Below are positions 18,688-27,226 of a DNA stretch of 64,000 bases, one piece after another. The translations under genes were made by a program, and so were the position numbers. Source of the stretch: JAQBVV01 sp965249205. Its GTDB lineage: Bacteria; Acidobacteriota; Vicinamibacteria; Vicinamibacterales; UBA2999. Below the pieces are notes generated by a model that saw only the letters and a program-made list of their open reading frames with translations, was not told the DNA's origin and ran no database searches. Location: NCBI GenBank assembly GCA_965249205.1, contig CBDFLL010000005.1, positions 1,488,001 to 1,552,000 on the forward strand. Direction: 5' to 3'. Numbering within the stretch: position 1 is the first letter of the stretch; the number at the start of each line of letters is the position of its first letter.

Positions 18688-19308
18688 CTACCGAATCGCT
18701 TCCAGGATCGCGTCCGGAGTGGCCGCGAACGTGAACACGTCAACGAGTGTTCCATCGGGATCGATCAGGAAAACGTTTGCCGTATGCTGCACCGTGTACG
18801 AATCCTGCGTCTTCGTCACGGCATAGCTGACCTTGAAGTTCCGTGCCGCCTCGTTGATTTGATCGACGCTGCCACCAAGGCCGCGCATGGCGTCGCCAAA
18901 GCGAGAGGCATACTCGTGTGTGATCGTCGGAGTGTCGCGCTCGGTATCGACACTGACGAAGATGCCCGTCGCCGGTCTGTTGGTGGACTGCAACACTCGA
19001 CCCATGTTCAATGCCATGAGCGGACACACGGTCGGACAGTGTGTAAACCCGAATCCGAGCAGGATGTACTGGCCGCGAAAATCCTCATCCGTGACGAGCC
19101 GACCTCTGTGGTCGACCAACTCGAAATCGACGACGATCCCGTTACTGTCTGCGTCCGTGGCGACAACCGCTTCCATCGCGTGCCCGGCATGGCCGCCGCT
19201 GAGCTCCTGCGCCCGTACGACCGGGGACCCCGCGAGCAGACCGATGACAGCCAAACCGATGACAGTGATGCGCCCTGCATGCCTTGACTTCGCGCGGTGG
19301 TCTGTCAT
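18688..19308 (-). CDS. SCO1/SenC family copper-binding thioredoxin-like protein
   Basis: A 206-residue membrane-anchored or exported protein of the SCO family, which delivers copper to cytochrome oxidase CuA or acts as a thiol reductase. The copper ligands are present: CPTVCP and the distant His in QHTANVFLIDPDG. GFGFTHCP and FVSVDTERDTP are also typical. ATG 19308 is preferred over the GTG 12 bases upstream because GGAG lies six bases before it. A His-rich stretch (GGHAGHAM) follows the signal segment. It is first in the run SCO1, CcdA-like, propeller, esterase. Confidence 0.9.
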   Translation of the reverse strand: MTDHRAKSRHAGRITVIGLAVIGLLAGSPVVRAQELSGGHAGHAMEAVVATDADSNGIVVDFELVDHRGRLVTDEDFRGQYILLGFGFTHCPTVCPLMALNMGRVLQSTNRPATGIFVSVDTERDTPTITHEYASRFGDAMRGLGGSVDQINEAARNFKVSYAVTKTQDSYTVQHTANVFLIDPDGTLVDVFTFAATPDAILEAIR

Positions 19309-19463
19309 GTCGTACTCCACCCAATCTTCGGCCAGTCTCTAGTGATTCTCCTCTTCCCGGACAAGAGGATGACGTCACGGATGCCGACGACGACGCACAT
19401 GCGCGGGCGCTACCAAGCTAGCCAAGGATGAGCCCCGACGCGCCTCAGCGGTAGAGTGAGTCG

Positions 19464-19874
19464 CTACTGCCCGCCAGGCGCCGGCTCACCGTAGTTTCTG
19501 TTGCGGACCATTTCCTCACCGGTGTCGGTCAGGACGAGTCTCGCCCGCTCGGTCATATTCATGTAGGGGGCGCCGCTCTTCAAACGCCGGCCCTCGAGCG
19601 TGACCCGCGTGCCAGGTGTCACCCTGGCGGCCCAGCCCATTCTGATGAACGCCTGTGCGCCGCCCAACTCTGCCTGCCATCGGATGGTCTTGCCGTCGGT
19701 GGTGACGTCGAACACGAGAATCGAATGAGGGTTGATGAGTTGGCTCTCGACGACGACTCCCGTCACTTCCACGATCTCTTCGATGTATCGTCCCGCATCG
19801 CCGTGGTGTGCCGATGCGGAGGCCGACAAGGCCAGCACCGCCGCAGACGCTACAAACAATGGGACCGTCTTCAC
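19464..19874 (-). CDS. DUF6152-like secreted protein (divergent copy)
   Basis: A 136-residue protein with signal peptide ending at ASA followed by HHGDAGRY. It has the INPHSILVFDV stretch equivalent to WVNPHGWL in other copies, and a GGAQAFIRMG block matching GGPNALLRRG. DUF6152 proteins are small exported proteins, common in Acidobacteria and Proteobacteria, of unknown function; the His pair at the mature N-terminus may bind a metal. It is the most divergent of four copies in this window. It follows the diheme cytochrome gene on the same strand with a gap of about 120 bases. Confidence 0.78.
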   Translation of the reverse strand: MKTVPLFVASAAVLALSASASAHHGDAGRYIEEIVEVTGVVVESQLINPHSILVFDVTTDGKTIRWQAELGGAQAFIRMGWAARVTPGTRVTLEGRRLKSGAPYMNMTERARLVLTDTGEEMVRNRNYGEPAPGGQ

Positions 19875-19998
19875 TGGAACACCCTCCTGCGCATCCGGGG
19901 TATCACCGTTGTGGCGAGTCCCCCAAGCCCTTCTTCAGCGCCAATATATACCCGGCTACCACGTCAGGCAACACACCGAAGCTTTCTGCTGTATCCAA

Positions 19999-21147
19999 CT
20001 AATACGGATTCGGCGGCGCCGGCCTGGCGAACATGGCCTCCTCGATCGGCTCGTTTGGCTGGACGTCGCTCAACTCGAAGTTCGACCGACCGTCCAGCCA
20101 TGTCGTGGTCCACCTGAACGGCATCATGAGCCCGCCGACGGGGCGGTAATCCGAGTAGTCAATCCTGACAGGCAGGCGGCCGACGGGCGATGGCGTCGAG
20201 CGGACCAGACGTGTCAGGAGGCCCGTTTCCTCGTCGAAGTACATCGTGACGATTGCGGCACCCTTGAACCCCTGCACGACCTTGAGGATGCGACCGTCGA
20301 TGAAATCATCGCTCGCACGCATCCCCGTGAGAACCTGCTTGATGTTGGCCGGGAAGGTTAACTCCGCTTCGGCCCTGGCCGATTCGAGTTCCGCATCGCG
20401 AAGTTCGAGGACGTCGTACGGCCTGTACGGCGCCGAGTGCCACGCTGCGGTGCCGCTGAAGGTCGTCGTGTTGTCGCCGGCGGCAGGTTCGCGCACCACG
20501 ACCGTCTTCTGGTTCGGTGCCCTCGCGTAGATTTCCACCGGGCGAGGCGTTCCCTCGGGTCCGTATCCCGAGTAGGTCCCCCTGGCAACCCAGCTGGCCA
20601 TCGCAGCAGCCGCCTCCACACCCCCGACTGCCTCCAGGTACCGGTCCAGGATCTGCTCAACGGTTGGGCCACCAGGTAGAGCCGGCGGCACGAGCACATC
20701 GAGCTCGTCGGGAGGTGGCGCACCGTACAGGAGATTCAGACTGGGCACGACGAGCGGCCTACCGGTGCTGCCGCGATGGCACGTGAAGCACGTCACCACC
20801 TGTCGGCCGCCGAAGTTTCGCTCGTTGATGTCGGACATCATCCGCACCATACGACGCGCCGTCTCCTTGAATGGGGTCTCCTGCGCATAGAGGGCCCAAT
20901 TGTCCGACGACGCCGTGTGGCAGTTCTCGCACGACAACCCCAGCGCCGCAGAGAAGACCCCCATGGTTCCCATGAACTGATCCACCGTCAGGCCGGTCAA
21001 AACCGTCACGTTCTGGAAGTACTCTTCTGAGAGTATCTGGTTCCGCGCCGCGTCCTGCGCGGGTGCCGCCACAAGCACCACGCCCAGCAGCCACACGACC
21101 GCCGTACCGGCCACTCCCCAGGCCGTCAGCCTCGATGGGAACCTCAC
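19999..21147 (-). CDS. Diheme cytochrome of the photosynthetic reaction centre cytochrome c family
   Basis: A 382-residue exported protein with two c-type haem motifs, CENCH (residues 73-77) and CFTCH (120-124). Each is preceded by Met-rich helices (FMGTMGVFSAALGLS and RRMVRMMSDIN) that supply axial Met as in the reaction-centre cytochrome subunit. True reaction-centre subunits have four haems; this half-size form is common in non-phototrophic Acidobacteria. Residues about 165-380 form a second domain (YLEAVGGVEAAAAMASWVARGTY... YFDEETGLLTRLVRS... DYSDYRPVGGLMMPF) that may be LolA-like. A periplasmic electron carrier role is likely. Two paralogues lie at 41766 and 60434. Confidence 0.85.
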   Translation of the reverse strand: MRFPSRLTAWGVAGTAVVWLLGVVLVAAPAQDAARNQILSEEYFQNVTVLTGLTVDQFMGTMGVFSAALGLSCENCHTASSDNWALYAQETPFKETARRMVRMMSDINERNFGGRQVVTCFTCHRGSTGRPLVVPSLNLLYGAPPPDELDVLVPPALPGGPTVEQILDRYLEAVGGVEAAAAMASWVARGTYSGYGPEGTPRPVEIYARAPNQKTVVVREPAAGDNTTTFSGTAAWHSAPYRPYDVLELRDAELESARAEAELTFPANIKQVLTGMRASDDFIDGRILKVVQGFKGAAIVTMYFDEETGLLTRLVRSTPSPVGRLPVRIDYSDYRPVGGLMMPFRWTTTWLDGRSNFELSDVQPNEPIEEAMFARPAPPNPY

Positions 21148-21210
21148 GCTACCTCCGATGGAATCACTGTAAGTCCCGCGTCCGATCGTCCCGCGCTACG
21201 CAGAACACGC

Positions 21211-21284
21211 CTAGCAGCCCGTGGTGGAAGTCCAACGGCATTCGGCGAGCGATGCCACGCCGGACTTCCACCACGGACTGCTAG
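21211..21284. repeat. MITE-like hairpin flanked by CTAG (copy 1)
   Basis: A 66-bp palindromic element between two CTAG tetranucleotides (21211-21214 and 21281-21284). Its arms are CAGCCCGTGGTGGAAGTCC and the inverse of CAGTCCGTGGTGGAAGTCC, around a loop of about 28 bases. A second copy with the same ends and flanks occurs at 49803-49871. The CTAG flanks match the YTAR target of the IS5-group elements in this window, so it may be a non-autonomous element moved by a related transposase. It lies 180 bases upstream of intI. Confidence 0.7.
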
Positions 21285-21465
21285 CGGACTGCGTCGAGGG
21301 CGCGCGCGGCAACAGGCTACCGTACACCGGCCCAACGTGGCAGATTCCGCGACGGATGTCGCTTCTGTGGGTGGCAGGAAGATCGACGTTCAACGACACC
21401 ACCTGGCGATTCATGCGGCAATCCAGGTGCAGCTACGCCGGTACGCCGTTCGCTCGCGGGATGTC

Positions 21466-22473
21466 ATGGCGGATTCCCGTCAGACTCCCGGCGCCGCTCG
21501 GCTCCCGGAAGGGTCGCGCCCGAAGCTCCTCGATCAGGTGCGGCACCGCATACGCATGCGGCACTACAGCCGGCGAACTGAAGCCACCTACGTTCACTGG
21601 ATCCGGCGATTCATCGTGTTTCACCACAAGAACCATCCTTCGACGTTGGGAGCCCCGGAGATCACGGCGTTCCTGTCGTGGCTGGCGACCGGACAACGGG
21701 TCAGCTCATCGACGCAGAATCTGGCCCTGAGCGCCGTGTTGTTTCTCTATCGCCACGTGCTTCACATCGAGGTTGGGGCGATCGAACAGGTTCCGCGGGC
21801 GAAGATGCCACATCGCGTGCCGGTGGTACTCAGCCGAGAAGAAGTCGGCACGATCTTCAAGAATCTCCAGGGAACGATGTGGATGGTCGTGGCCCTGCTC
21901 TATGGGGCGGGGCTGCGGTTGCAGGAGTGTCTGGAGCTCCGAGTTAAGGACCTCGACTTCGACCGGCATGAAATTGTCGTTAGACGGGGTAAAGGCCAAA
22001 AGGACCGGCGGACGATGCTGCCAGTGGCCATCGAGGGGCGGCTCCAAGGACACCTGCGGGAGGTGAGACGGCGACATGACCGGGATCTCGTCGACGGTGT
22101 GGGGCGGGTCGTGCTGCCCTTTGCCTTGGAGCGCAAGTATCCCAACGCCGCCACGGACTGGGCCTGGCAGTTCGTGTTTCCCGCCGCGCGGATTTGTCGC
22201 GATCCGAGGTGGGGTGCGCCCTCCCGCTTCCATCTGCACGAGTCAGCGGTGCAGCGGGCGGTCGCGAGCGCCGTGCGTCGGGCCGGTGTCACGAAACGTG
22301 TCGGCCCGCACTGCTTTCGGCACTCATTTGCGACGCACCTCCTTGAGGACGGTCACGACATTCGCACCGTGCAAGAGTTGCTCGGGCATTCCGACGTCAG
22401 TACGACGATGACCTATTTGCACGTGCTGAACCGCGGCGGGCTTGGCGTGCGCAGTCCGTTCGACCGGCTGTGA
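21466..22473 (+). CDS. intI: Integron integrase IntI
   Basis: A 335-residue site-specific tyrosine recombinase that inserts and excises gene cassettes at attI/attC sites. The catalytic set is present: R151 (GAGLRLQECL), K176 (RRGKGQKD), H282 and R285 (PHCFRHSFATHLL), H308 (LLGHSDVSTT) and nucleophile Y317. The IntI-specific insertion absent from XerC/D is seen at 222-240 (ERKYPNAATDWAWQFVFPA). The start MADSRQTPG was chosen by comparison with IntI1; an in-frame start at 21337 would overlap the MITE side and add about 43 atypical residues. The gene points toward the cassette array, opposite to class 1 integrons. Confidence 0.93.
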   Translation: MADSRQTPGAARLPEGSRPKLLDQVRHRIRMRHYSRRTEATYVHWIRRFIVFHHKNHPSTLGAPEITAFLSWLATGQRVSSSTQNLALSAVLFLYRHVLHIEVGAIEQVPRAKMPHRVPVVLSREEVGTIFKNLQGTMWMVVALLYGAGLRLQECLELRVKDLDFDRHEIVVRRGKGQKDRRTMLPVAIEGRLQGHLREVRRRHDRDLVDGVGRVVLPFALERKYPNAATDWAWQFVFPAARICRDPRWGAPSRFHLHESAVQRAVASAVRRAGVTKRVGPHCFRHSFATHLLEDGHDIRTVQELLGHSDVSTTMTYLHVLNRGGLGVRSPFDRL

Positions 22474-23087
22474 CGACGGAGCGTGGCGTGAGCCGCGCGT
22501 CGTCGCGGCCAACCGCCGGCGGGCGGCGCACATGTTTCGTGCTCAACTGATTCCAGCCGGGGCGGCTTGTCGGGGCCAAAGCGCCATGCGGCCTTCCAGC
22601 GTTCACTGCCGTCGGCGGCGGCGAACCGCGGCCCTTGCGGCCAACGACGGCGAGCCGCGCATCGACGGGACCCTCCAGGGGGGACCTTTCCGGCATTGGC
22701 CGCAATGCCAGGGTTGCCATTGCTGGCGCGCGGTGCACGCGTCTTGCCGACGATCTGATTTACTTCGTGTGGGTTATCACGATTTCGGCAAAGCTGGACC
22801 CCAAGTCGTTGGCCGCGAGGCGACGCGAGTTCGAAACCCAAATTGCGGCTAACACCTCATAGGCGGATGTACGGGCACGATTCGCGCCTTGATTTTCCAG
22901 TCCGTTAGGGCGAGACTCCCCGCACAGTCGTCCGCGATGGCCGCGAGCAAGGCCTCGCGGTCCACTCAGTAAGAAGTGAGAGCGTACCTGACACGTCGTA
23001 CCTCCTCTTGGGACCGAAACCGAGACCGATGGGCAAGTTCGAAGCGTGGTTCAGATTCGCGAAACCGGTGTGGATCTCGCTGGGCCA
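22474..23087. other. Region downstream of intI, no recognised gene; expected attI location
   Basis: About 600 bases between intI and the insertion-sequence nest. A frame of 75 codons ending at 22862 (…FETQIAANTS) has no recognised family and no good ribosome binding site. An imperfect pair of recombination-like cores, GGCTAAC (22847) and GTTAGGG (22904), each with one mismatch to the RYYYAAC/GTTRRRY consensus, could be a degenerate attC or part of attI. Proof would need comparison with related integrons. Confidence 0.35.
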
Positions 23088-23164
23088 CGGGCTATCACGT
23101 CAGTCAGCGGAAACGGAAACTCGTAGAACAGGTCTTTGGCTGGATGAAGACCGTCGGCGGCTTG
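23088..23164 (+). mobile_element. IS5-group transposase gene remnant (77 bp)
   Basis: These 77 bases are identical to an internal piece of the IS5-group transposase genes at 39892 and 61715, covering GYHVSQRKRKLVEQVFGW through KTVGGL. Flanking sequence does not match the element on either side. It stops at 23164 exactly where the truncated IS30-type transposase frame begins, so a deletion or insertion joined the two. Confidence 0.85.
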
Positions 23165-24060
23165 CCACGATCCCACGTCAAGGACCGCACAAGATGCCGC
23201 GGTAGCGTACGAATCTTCTTGGCGAGGAGTCCACACACATGCTGACTGGTCTTGTCGCGGCCGATGGCCAGGAGCATCACATAGCGGGTCTGGCGCTCCA
23301 CCAGCGTCGCAATCGCGGATTGTCCTCGTGCCCCCAGCATGAGGTCGCCTTCCCAATGACCGGGGACGGCGCGATCGGCAATCTCGGCCGGTCGGTCGGC
23401 GATGAGGACCATGTCTCTGATGTAGCCCCCGGGATCTTTGCGACCATGCGGGCGGCGGCGGGTGCGCCCCGAACGTAGACACGCGGTGAGTTCTTTGCGC
23501 AGTGCCCCCCTGGACTGCACAAAGAGCGACCGATAGATGGTCTCGTGGGACACGTGCATCTCGGGATTGCGTGGGTGCTCCACCCGCAGTCTCGCACTGA
23601 TCTGTTGAGGAGACCACCACGTGTGTAACATCGATTCCACCTGGGCGCGGAGCCCTGGACAACGTCGAAACTTCGTGACTTTCGGCCGCCGCCCTTTCCG
23701 GTATGCGGCCTCGTCGGCGCGACAGGCCCGATATCGGCCTCGTCCGCCGTTGCGATTGACCTCGCGAGACACGCTGGAGGCGGCTCGTCCAAGACTGCGC
23801 GCAATCGCCCGATACGACGCACCACCCCGTAGCCCCCGCGACACCTCTTCCCGCTCAGCCAACGCCAGTTGCCGCGCAGACCGACTGGCCGGCCGTGCCA
23901 GCATCCCGCCAACGGCATTCAACACGCGTTGAACCGTTTTTGTCGAACAGCGGACGACGGCCGCGGCCGTCTCGAAACTATGTCCTTCGTTGATGAGCCG
24001 GCGCACAGCCAGCCGTTCTTCTCGAGTCAGCCGGACACCCCGGATACGTTTCACTGCCAC
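23165..24060 (-). pseudogene. IS30 family transposase, C-terminally truncated
   Basis: The frame starts at GTG 24060 with GGAGGTG upstream (VAVKRIRGVRLTREERLA). It contains the helix-turn-helix (YRAIARSLGRAASSVSREV), WWSPQQISARL, HETIYRSLF and VPGHWEGDLMLGARG with the first catalytic Asp. It ends after LTWDRG, just at the second catalytic Asp, where IS5 remnant sequence is joined. The DRSPWQRGTNENTNG-type C-terminal half is missing, so it cannot be active. The right end of the element is probably near 24103 (inverse of GGTGAACGCAACACC), not confirmed. Confidence 0.82.
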
Positions 24061-24159
24061 CGCAACACCTCCGTGTTCAAGTGTCCCTGGTGTTGCGTTC
24101 ACCGTGAGAGAGCAAGCTCGATTCAGTAGACACTTCCACCTAACCACAGGAGGTGTCTC

Positions 24160-24501
24160 GTGCCCCGAGCCGGCCTGGAGTTCGAGCTCAAGGCGGTCAA
24201 ACTGAGTCACCTGAAGGGAGTCGAGGTGCAGGCCGTGGCCGACGCCCTTGAGATTCATCAGTTCATGCTGTCGCGGTGGCGGAAAGAGGCCCGCGACGGC
24301 ATGCTTCGCGGCCGCGTCTCGGTGGCGAAGGCGATCAAGACGCCGAGGGCGGTCGAGATGAAACGCTTTCAAGCACTGCAGCAGTCCCATGCGCTGCTCC
24401 AGGAGGAGCACGCGCTGCTAAAAAAACTCATCCGGTTTACCTCCGCACGAAGGCCGACGTCTTCGCGTTCATCGACCAAGAGCGCGAAAGGTTCGGCGTG
24501 A
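24160..24501 (+). CDS. IS3 family transposase OrfA
   Basis: A 113-residue DNA-binding subunit. GTG start with AGGAGG upstream; helix-turn-helix around VEVQAVADALEIHQFMLSRW, then a Leu-zipper-like stretch (MKRFQALQQSHALLQEEHALLKK). A run of seven A residues at 24420-24426 is a slippery site for -1 frameshifting, and OrfB is indeed in the -1 frame, as usual for IS3 elements producing an OrfAB fusion. A hairpin (GACACTTCC...GGAGGTGTC) lies just before the start. Confidence 0.82.
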   Translation: MPRAGLEFELKAVKLSHLKGVEVQAVADALEIHQFMLSRWRKEARDGMLRGRVSVAKAIKTPRAVEMKRFQALQQSHALLQEEHALLKKLIRFTSARRPTSSRSSTKSAKGSA

Positions 24502-25043
24502 CGCGGCTCTGCCGGCTGTTCGGGGTCACGCGGCCGGGCTATTACGCGTGGGGTCAGCGGCCGGTGAGCGCGCACACGAGGCGGGACCGGGTCATTCTCG
24601 AAGAGATGCGTGCGATCTTCGAGCGGAGTGGCGGGACCTACGGGAGCCCACGCATCCATCGGGCGCTGTTGGCTCGCGGCAATCACCTCAGCCGTCGGCG
24701 TGTCGAACGGCTGATGCGCGTGGGCGGTTGGCGCGCGCGGGTCGTTCGCGTGTATCGGCGCACGGCGGGGACGCATCGGTGGTTCGGCCAGCACCCGAAC
24801 CGTGTGCAGCGGACACAGGCGACCGCTCTCAACCAGATCTGGGTGGGCGACCTCACGTATCTCTCGGTGGCAGGGCGGTGGTGGTACCTCGCGGCGATCC
24901 TGGATCAATGCTCGCGCCGCGTCCTCGCCTGGCGCGTCGCCGCGACGCGGGATGCCCTGTTCACGCGGGCCGTGGCGCATGCGGCGCTGCGGCGGCGCCA
25001 ACCGAAGCCCGGTCTGATCTTTCACAGTGATCGCGGCAGTGAG

Positions 25044-26495
25044 GGTGATTTCAAGGGGTCGTCGCAACACGTCCTCACTGGTGTGAGCGTAGCAGTTCGT
25101 TGAAGGCTTCGGATGGAGTTCTCCAACTGAGAGTCTTCCGCGGTCGGCGGTTGAGTGTGGCCGCGACAGCCGCGCTGTCGCGAGCGTTGTACCGACTGAG
25201 GTCAGTCCCTTTGGGGAAGTACTGGCGCAGGAGGCCGTTGGTGTTCTCGTTCGTGCCGCGCTGCCACGGACTGCGGGGGTCGCAGAAGAATACCTGCAGC
25301 CCCGTGTCGATACGCAGTTGGGCGTGCTGGGCCATCTCCGCGCCTTGGTCCCAGGTCAGTGACCGACGAAGCTGATCAGGGAGCGTCGCGATCGTCGACG
25401 TGATCACATCCCGTACGGCTTCGGCGCCATGCCCGGCAAGCGCCGGACCGTTCCTGACCCTGCGTCGGCCACGTTCGGCCATGCGGGGCAGGTGGAGCAA
25501 CATCGTGAATCGGGTGGTGCGTTCAACCAATGTGCCGATCGCGGAGCTGCCAAGTCCGATGATCAGGTCGCCTTCCCAGTGTCCAGGAACCGCTCGGTCC
25601 GCGGCCTCGGCGGGCCGCTCGCTGATCATGATCGCGGGGCCGACAAACGCCTTGCCACGACTCCGGCGGCGGGCCCTCGGCACGCGCAACGCCCGTCCGG
25701 TGCGCAGGCATGCCGTCAGGTCGCGGCGCAGTGCCCCCCGCCCCTGGATGTACAGCGCTTGGTAAATGGCTTCGTGCGAGACCCTCATCGATGCATCGTC
25801 GGGATACTCTAGCCGGAGCCGACGGGCGATCTGCTGCGGGCTCCACGCCGTCGCCCAATGTCGGTCCTGGCGGCGGCCATGACGTCGACCACCCCAGGAG
25901 CCCACGCGTGGGCCAAGCACGGGCGTCCCGTCCTCAGCCATGACCGTGCCCGCGAGGCGGTCCTGCACGTAGATCCTCAGCCGATCATTCGCGGCCAGCT
26001 TGGCGGTCTTCGGGCGCCTGGCACGTCGGTCGCTGTGCCACTGCGCTGTCGACGCCCGATACTCCAGACCACCGCTCCGAGTCGCCGCATTGCGATGCAG
26101 CTCTCGCGAAACCGTCGACGGGGCTCTACGGAGCCGACCGGCTATGTCGCGCACCCCGGCACCCTGAGCGCTCAGGATCGCAATCTCTTCTCGCTCCGCG
26201 AACGACAGGTAACAAGCCGATCGGGGCGCCACACTGATCGACGGCATACCACCGCTCTCACGGAACCAACGACCGCCCACGGGCGCCGACACACCACATG
26301 ACACCGCGGCATCCTCACTCGACAGCCCCCGGGCGATCGCCTTCCAGAACCGGCGCTGCTCCTCGCGCCCCGCGACCGGCGGCCGACCAGGCGAACGCAT
26401 CGCAGGCCGGCCCGCCCGGTCTGACCTTCTTCGTTTCCGTTTCTGCATCGCAGTACCTCATCATCGAGGCGTTGCGACGACCAGTTGAATTCACC
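25044..26495 (-). mobile_element. Intact IS30 family element inserted in an IS3 transposase gene
   Basis: A 1452-bp element. Left end GGTGATTTCAAGGGGTCGTC and right end (inverse) GGTGAATTCAACTGGTCGTC form terminal inverted repeats of about 25 bp. It is flanked by a 3-bp duplication GAG (25041-25043 and 26496-26498), in line with the 2-3 bp duplications of IS30. Precise ends and an uninterrupted transposase suggest recent insertion. Confidence 0.9.
25075..26448 (-). CDS. IS30 family transposase
   Basis: A 457-residue DDE transposase. Features in order: an N-terminal DNA-binding part (GVRDIAGRLRRAPSTVSREL), WSPQQIARRLRLEYP, VSHEAIYQALYIQ, VPGHWEGDLIIGLG with the first catalytic Asp, LTWDQGAEMAQH with the second Asp, and DPRSPWQRGTNENTNGLL with the catalytic Glu. 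All are present, so the enzyme should be functional. It is related to, but clearly different from, the truncated IS30 protein at 23165-24060. Confidence 0.93.
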   Translation of the reverse strand: MQKRKRRRSDRAGRPAMRSPGRPPVAGREEQRRFWKAIARGLSSEDAAVSCGVSAPVGGRWFRESGGMPSISVAPRSACYLSFAEREEIAILSAQGAGVRDIAGRLRRAPSTVSRELHRNAATRSGGLEYRASTAQWHSDRRARRPKTAKLAANDRLRIYVQDRLAGTVMAEDGTPVLGPRVGSWGGRRHGRRQDRHWATAWSPQQIARRLRLEYPDDASMRVSHEAIYQALYIQGRGALRRDLTACLRTGRALRVPRARRRSRGKAFVGPAIMISERPAEAADRAVPGHWEGDLIIGLGSSAIGTLVERTTRFTMLLHLPRMAERGRRRVRNGPALAGHGAEAVRDVITSTIATLPDQLRRSLTWDQGAEMAQHAQLRIDTGLQVFFCDPRSPWQRGTNENTNGLLRQYFPKGTDLSRYNARDSAAVAATLNRRPRKTLSWRTPSEAFNELLRSHQ

Positions 26496-26704
26496 GAGTT
26501 CCTGGGGGCACCCTTTCGCCAACGCTTGGAGTCCAGCGGCGTCCAGCAAAGCATGACCCGGGGTGGCGCGCCAGACGAGAACGCGCACATCGAGTCGTTC
26601 TTCCATTCGCTCAAAGCCGAGCTGACCCACGGCTGGTCGTTTGCCACCGTCGCAGAGCTCCGCCACGCGCTCCGTCACTATGTGCGGTACTACAACCACC
26701 GCCC

Positions 26705-27226
26705 AGCCTGCCCCGCCAGCCAGCGACGACCGACGACCTTAGCGCCTTCGTCAAGACACAGGATGTGTTCTATGTCGGAGGCGGTAACACCGCACACTTG
26801 CTGGCAATGTGGCGGTTGCATGGCCTCGACAGCTTGCTACGTCGAGCGTGGCGTTCAGGTGCCGTGCTCTGCGGGATCAGCGCGGGCATGCTCTGTTGGT
26901 TCGAGGGCGGCTTGACAGATTCCTTCGGTGACTTGCGATACCTCCCGGATGGTCTCGGACTCCTTCGCGGGGCGGCCTGCCCGCACTACGACGGTGAACC
27001 CGGCCGTCGCCCTGCCTTTCGACAAGTCATCACGGGAGGTGCGCCGACAGGGTACGCCGCCGAAGACGGCGTGGCACTGCATTTTGTCGGCACGCGGTTC
27101 GAGGAAGCCGTGAGTTCCCGTGCCGGTGCTGAGGGATATCGCGTTTCTCTGAAGCGAGGCGCAGTCGTTGAGACGCCACTCCGCGCGCGCTATTTGGGGA
27201 CGAAACGGAAGAAGGCTGGCGCCTAA
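26705..27226 (+). pseudogene. Peptidase E (S51) cassette gene lacking its N-terminus
   Basis: The surviving part starts about DDLSAFVKTQDVFYVGGGNT and continues through AVLCGISAGMLCWFEGG, which contains the nucleophile Ser in GISAG, then DSFGD, CPHYDGE with His, and ALHFVGT. Peptidase E is a cytoplasmic Ser peptidase that cleaves Asp-X dipeptides. The N-terminal Rossmann-like half is missing and the IS3 fragment is joined directly upstream near 26705. Its TAA stop sits inside the attC core at 27221, as is typical for an integron cassette. A GTG at 26765 could start a 153-residue stub, but activity is unlikely. Confidence 0.82.

Larger units (their letters stand above)
24427..26705 (+). pseudogene. 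IS3 family transposase OrfB, interrupted by an IS30 element and truncated at the 3' end
   Basis: The first part (to 25043) has the HTH_21 region (RLCRLFGVTRPGYYAW, GGTYGSPRIHRALL), NQIWVGDLTYLSV with catalytic Asp, and IFHSDRGSE with the second Asp. The rest resumes at 26499 with FLGAPFRQRLESSGVQQSM, NAHIESFFHSLKAE (catalytic Glu) and RHYVRYYNHRP. Removing the IS30 (25044-26495) and one GAG duplicate restores a continuous frame through GSEFLGAP. The gene is cut again near 26705, where peptidase E sequence begins, so the right end of the element is lost. Confidence 0.85.

Noticed and set aside
19999..21147. Evidence for phototrophy
   Set aside because: The reaction-centre-type cytochromes have two haems, not four, and no reaction-centre, chlorosome or bacteriochlorophyll gene is present.
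21211..21284. attC or attI site
   Set aside because: GTCCAAC fits RYYYAAC but the paired GTTRRRY core is absent, and a second copy lies far from the integron; it is better explained as a MITE-like repeat.
22413..22852. Frames of 136-142 codons on both strands after intI
   Set aside because: They overlap each other and the intI end, and show no recognisable fold or start signal; kept as unexplained sequence.
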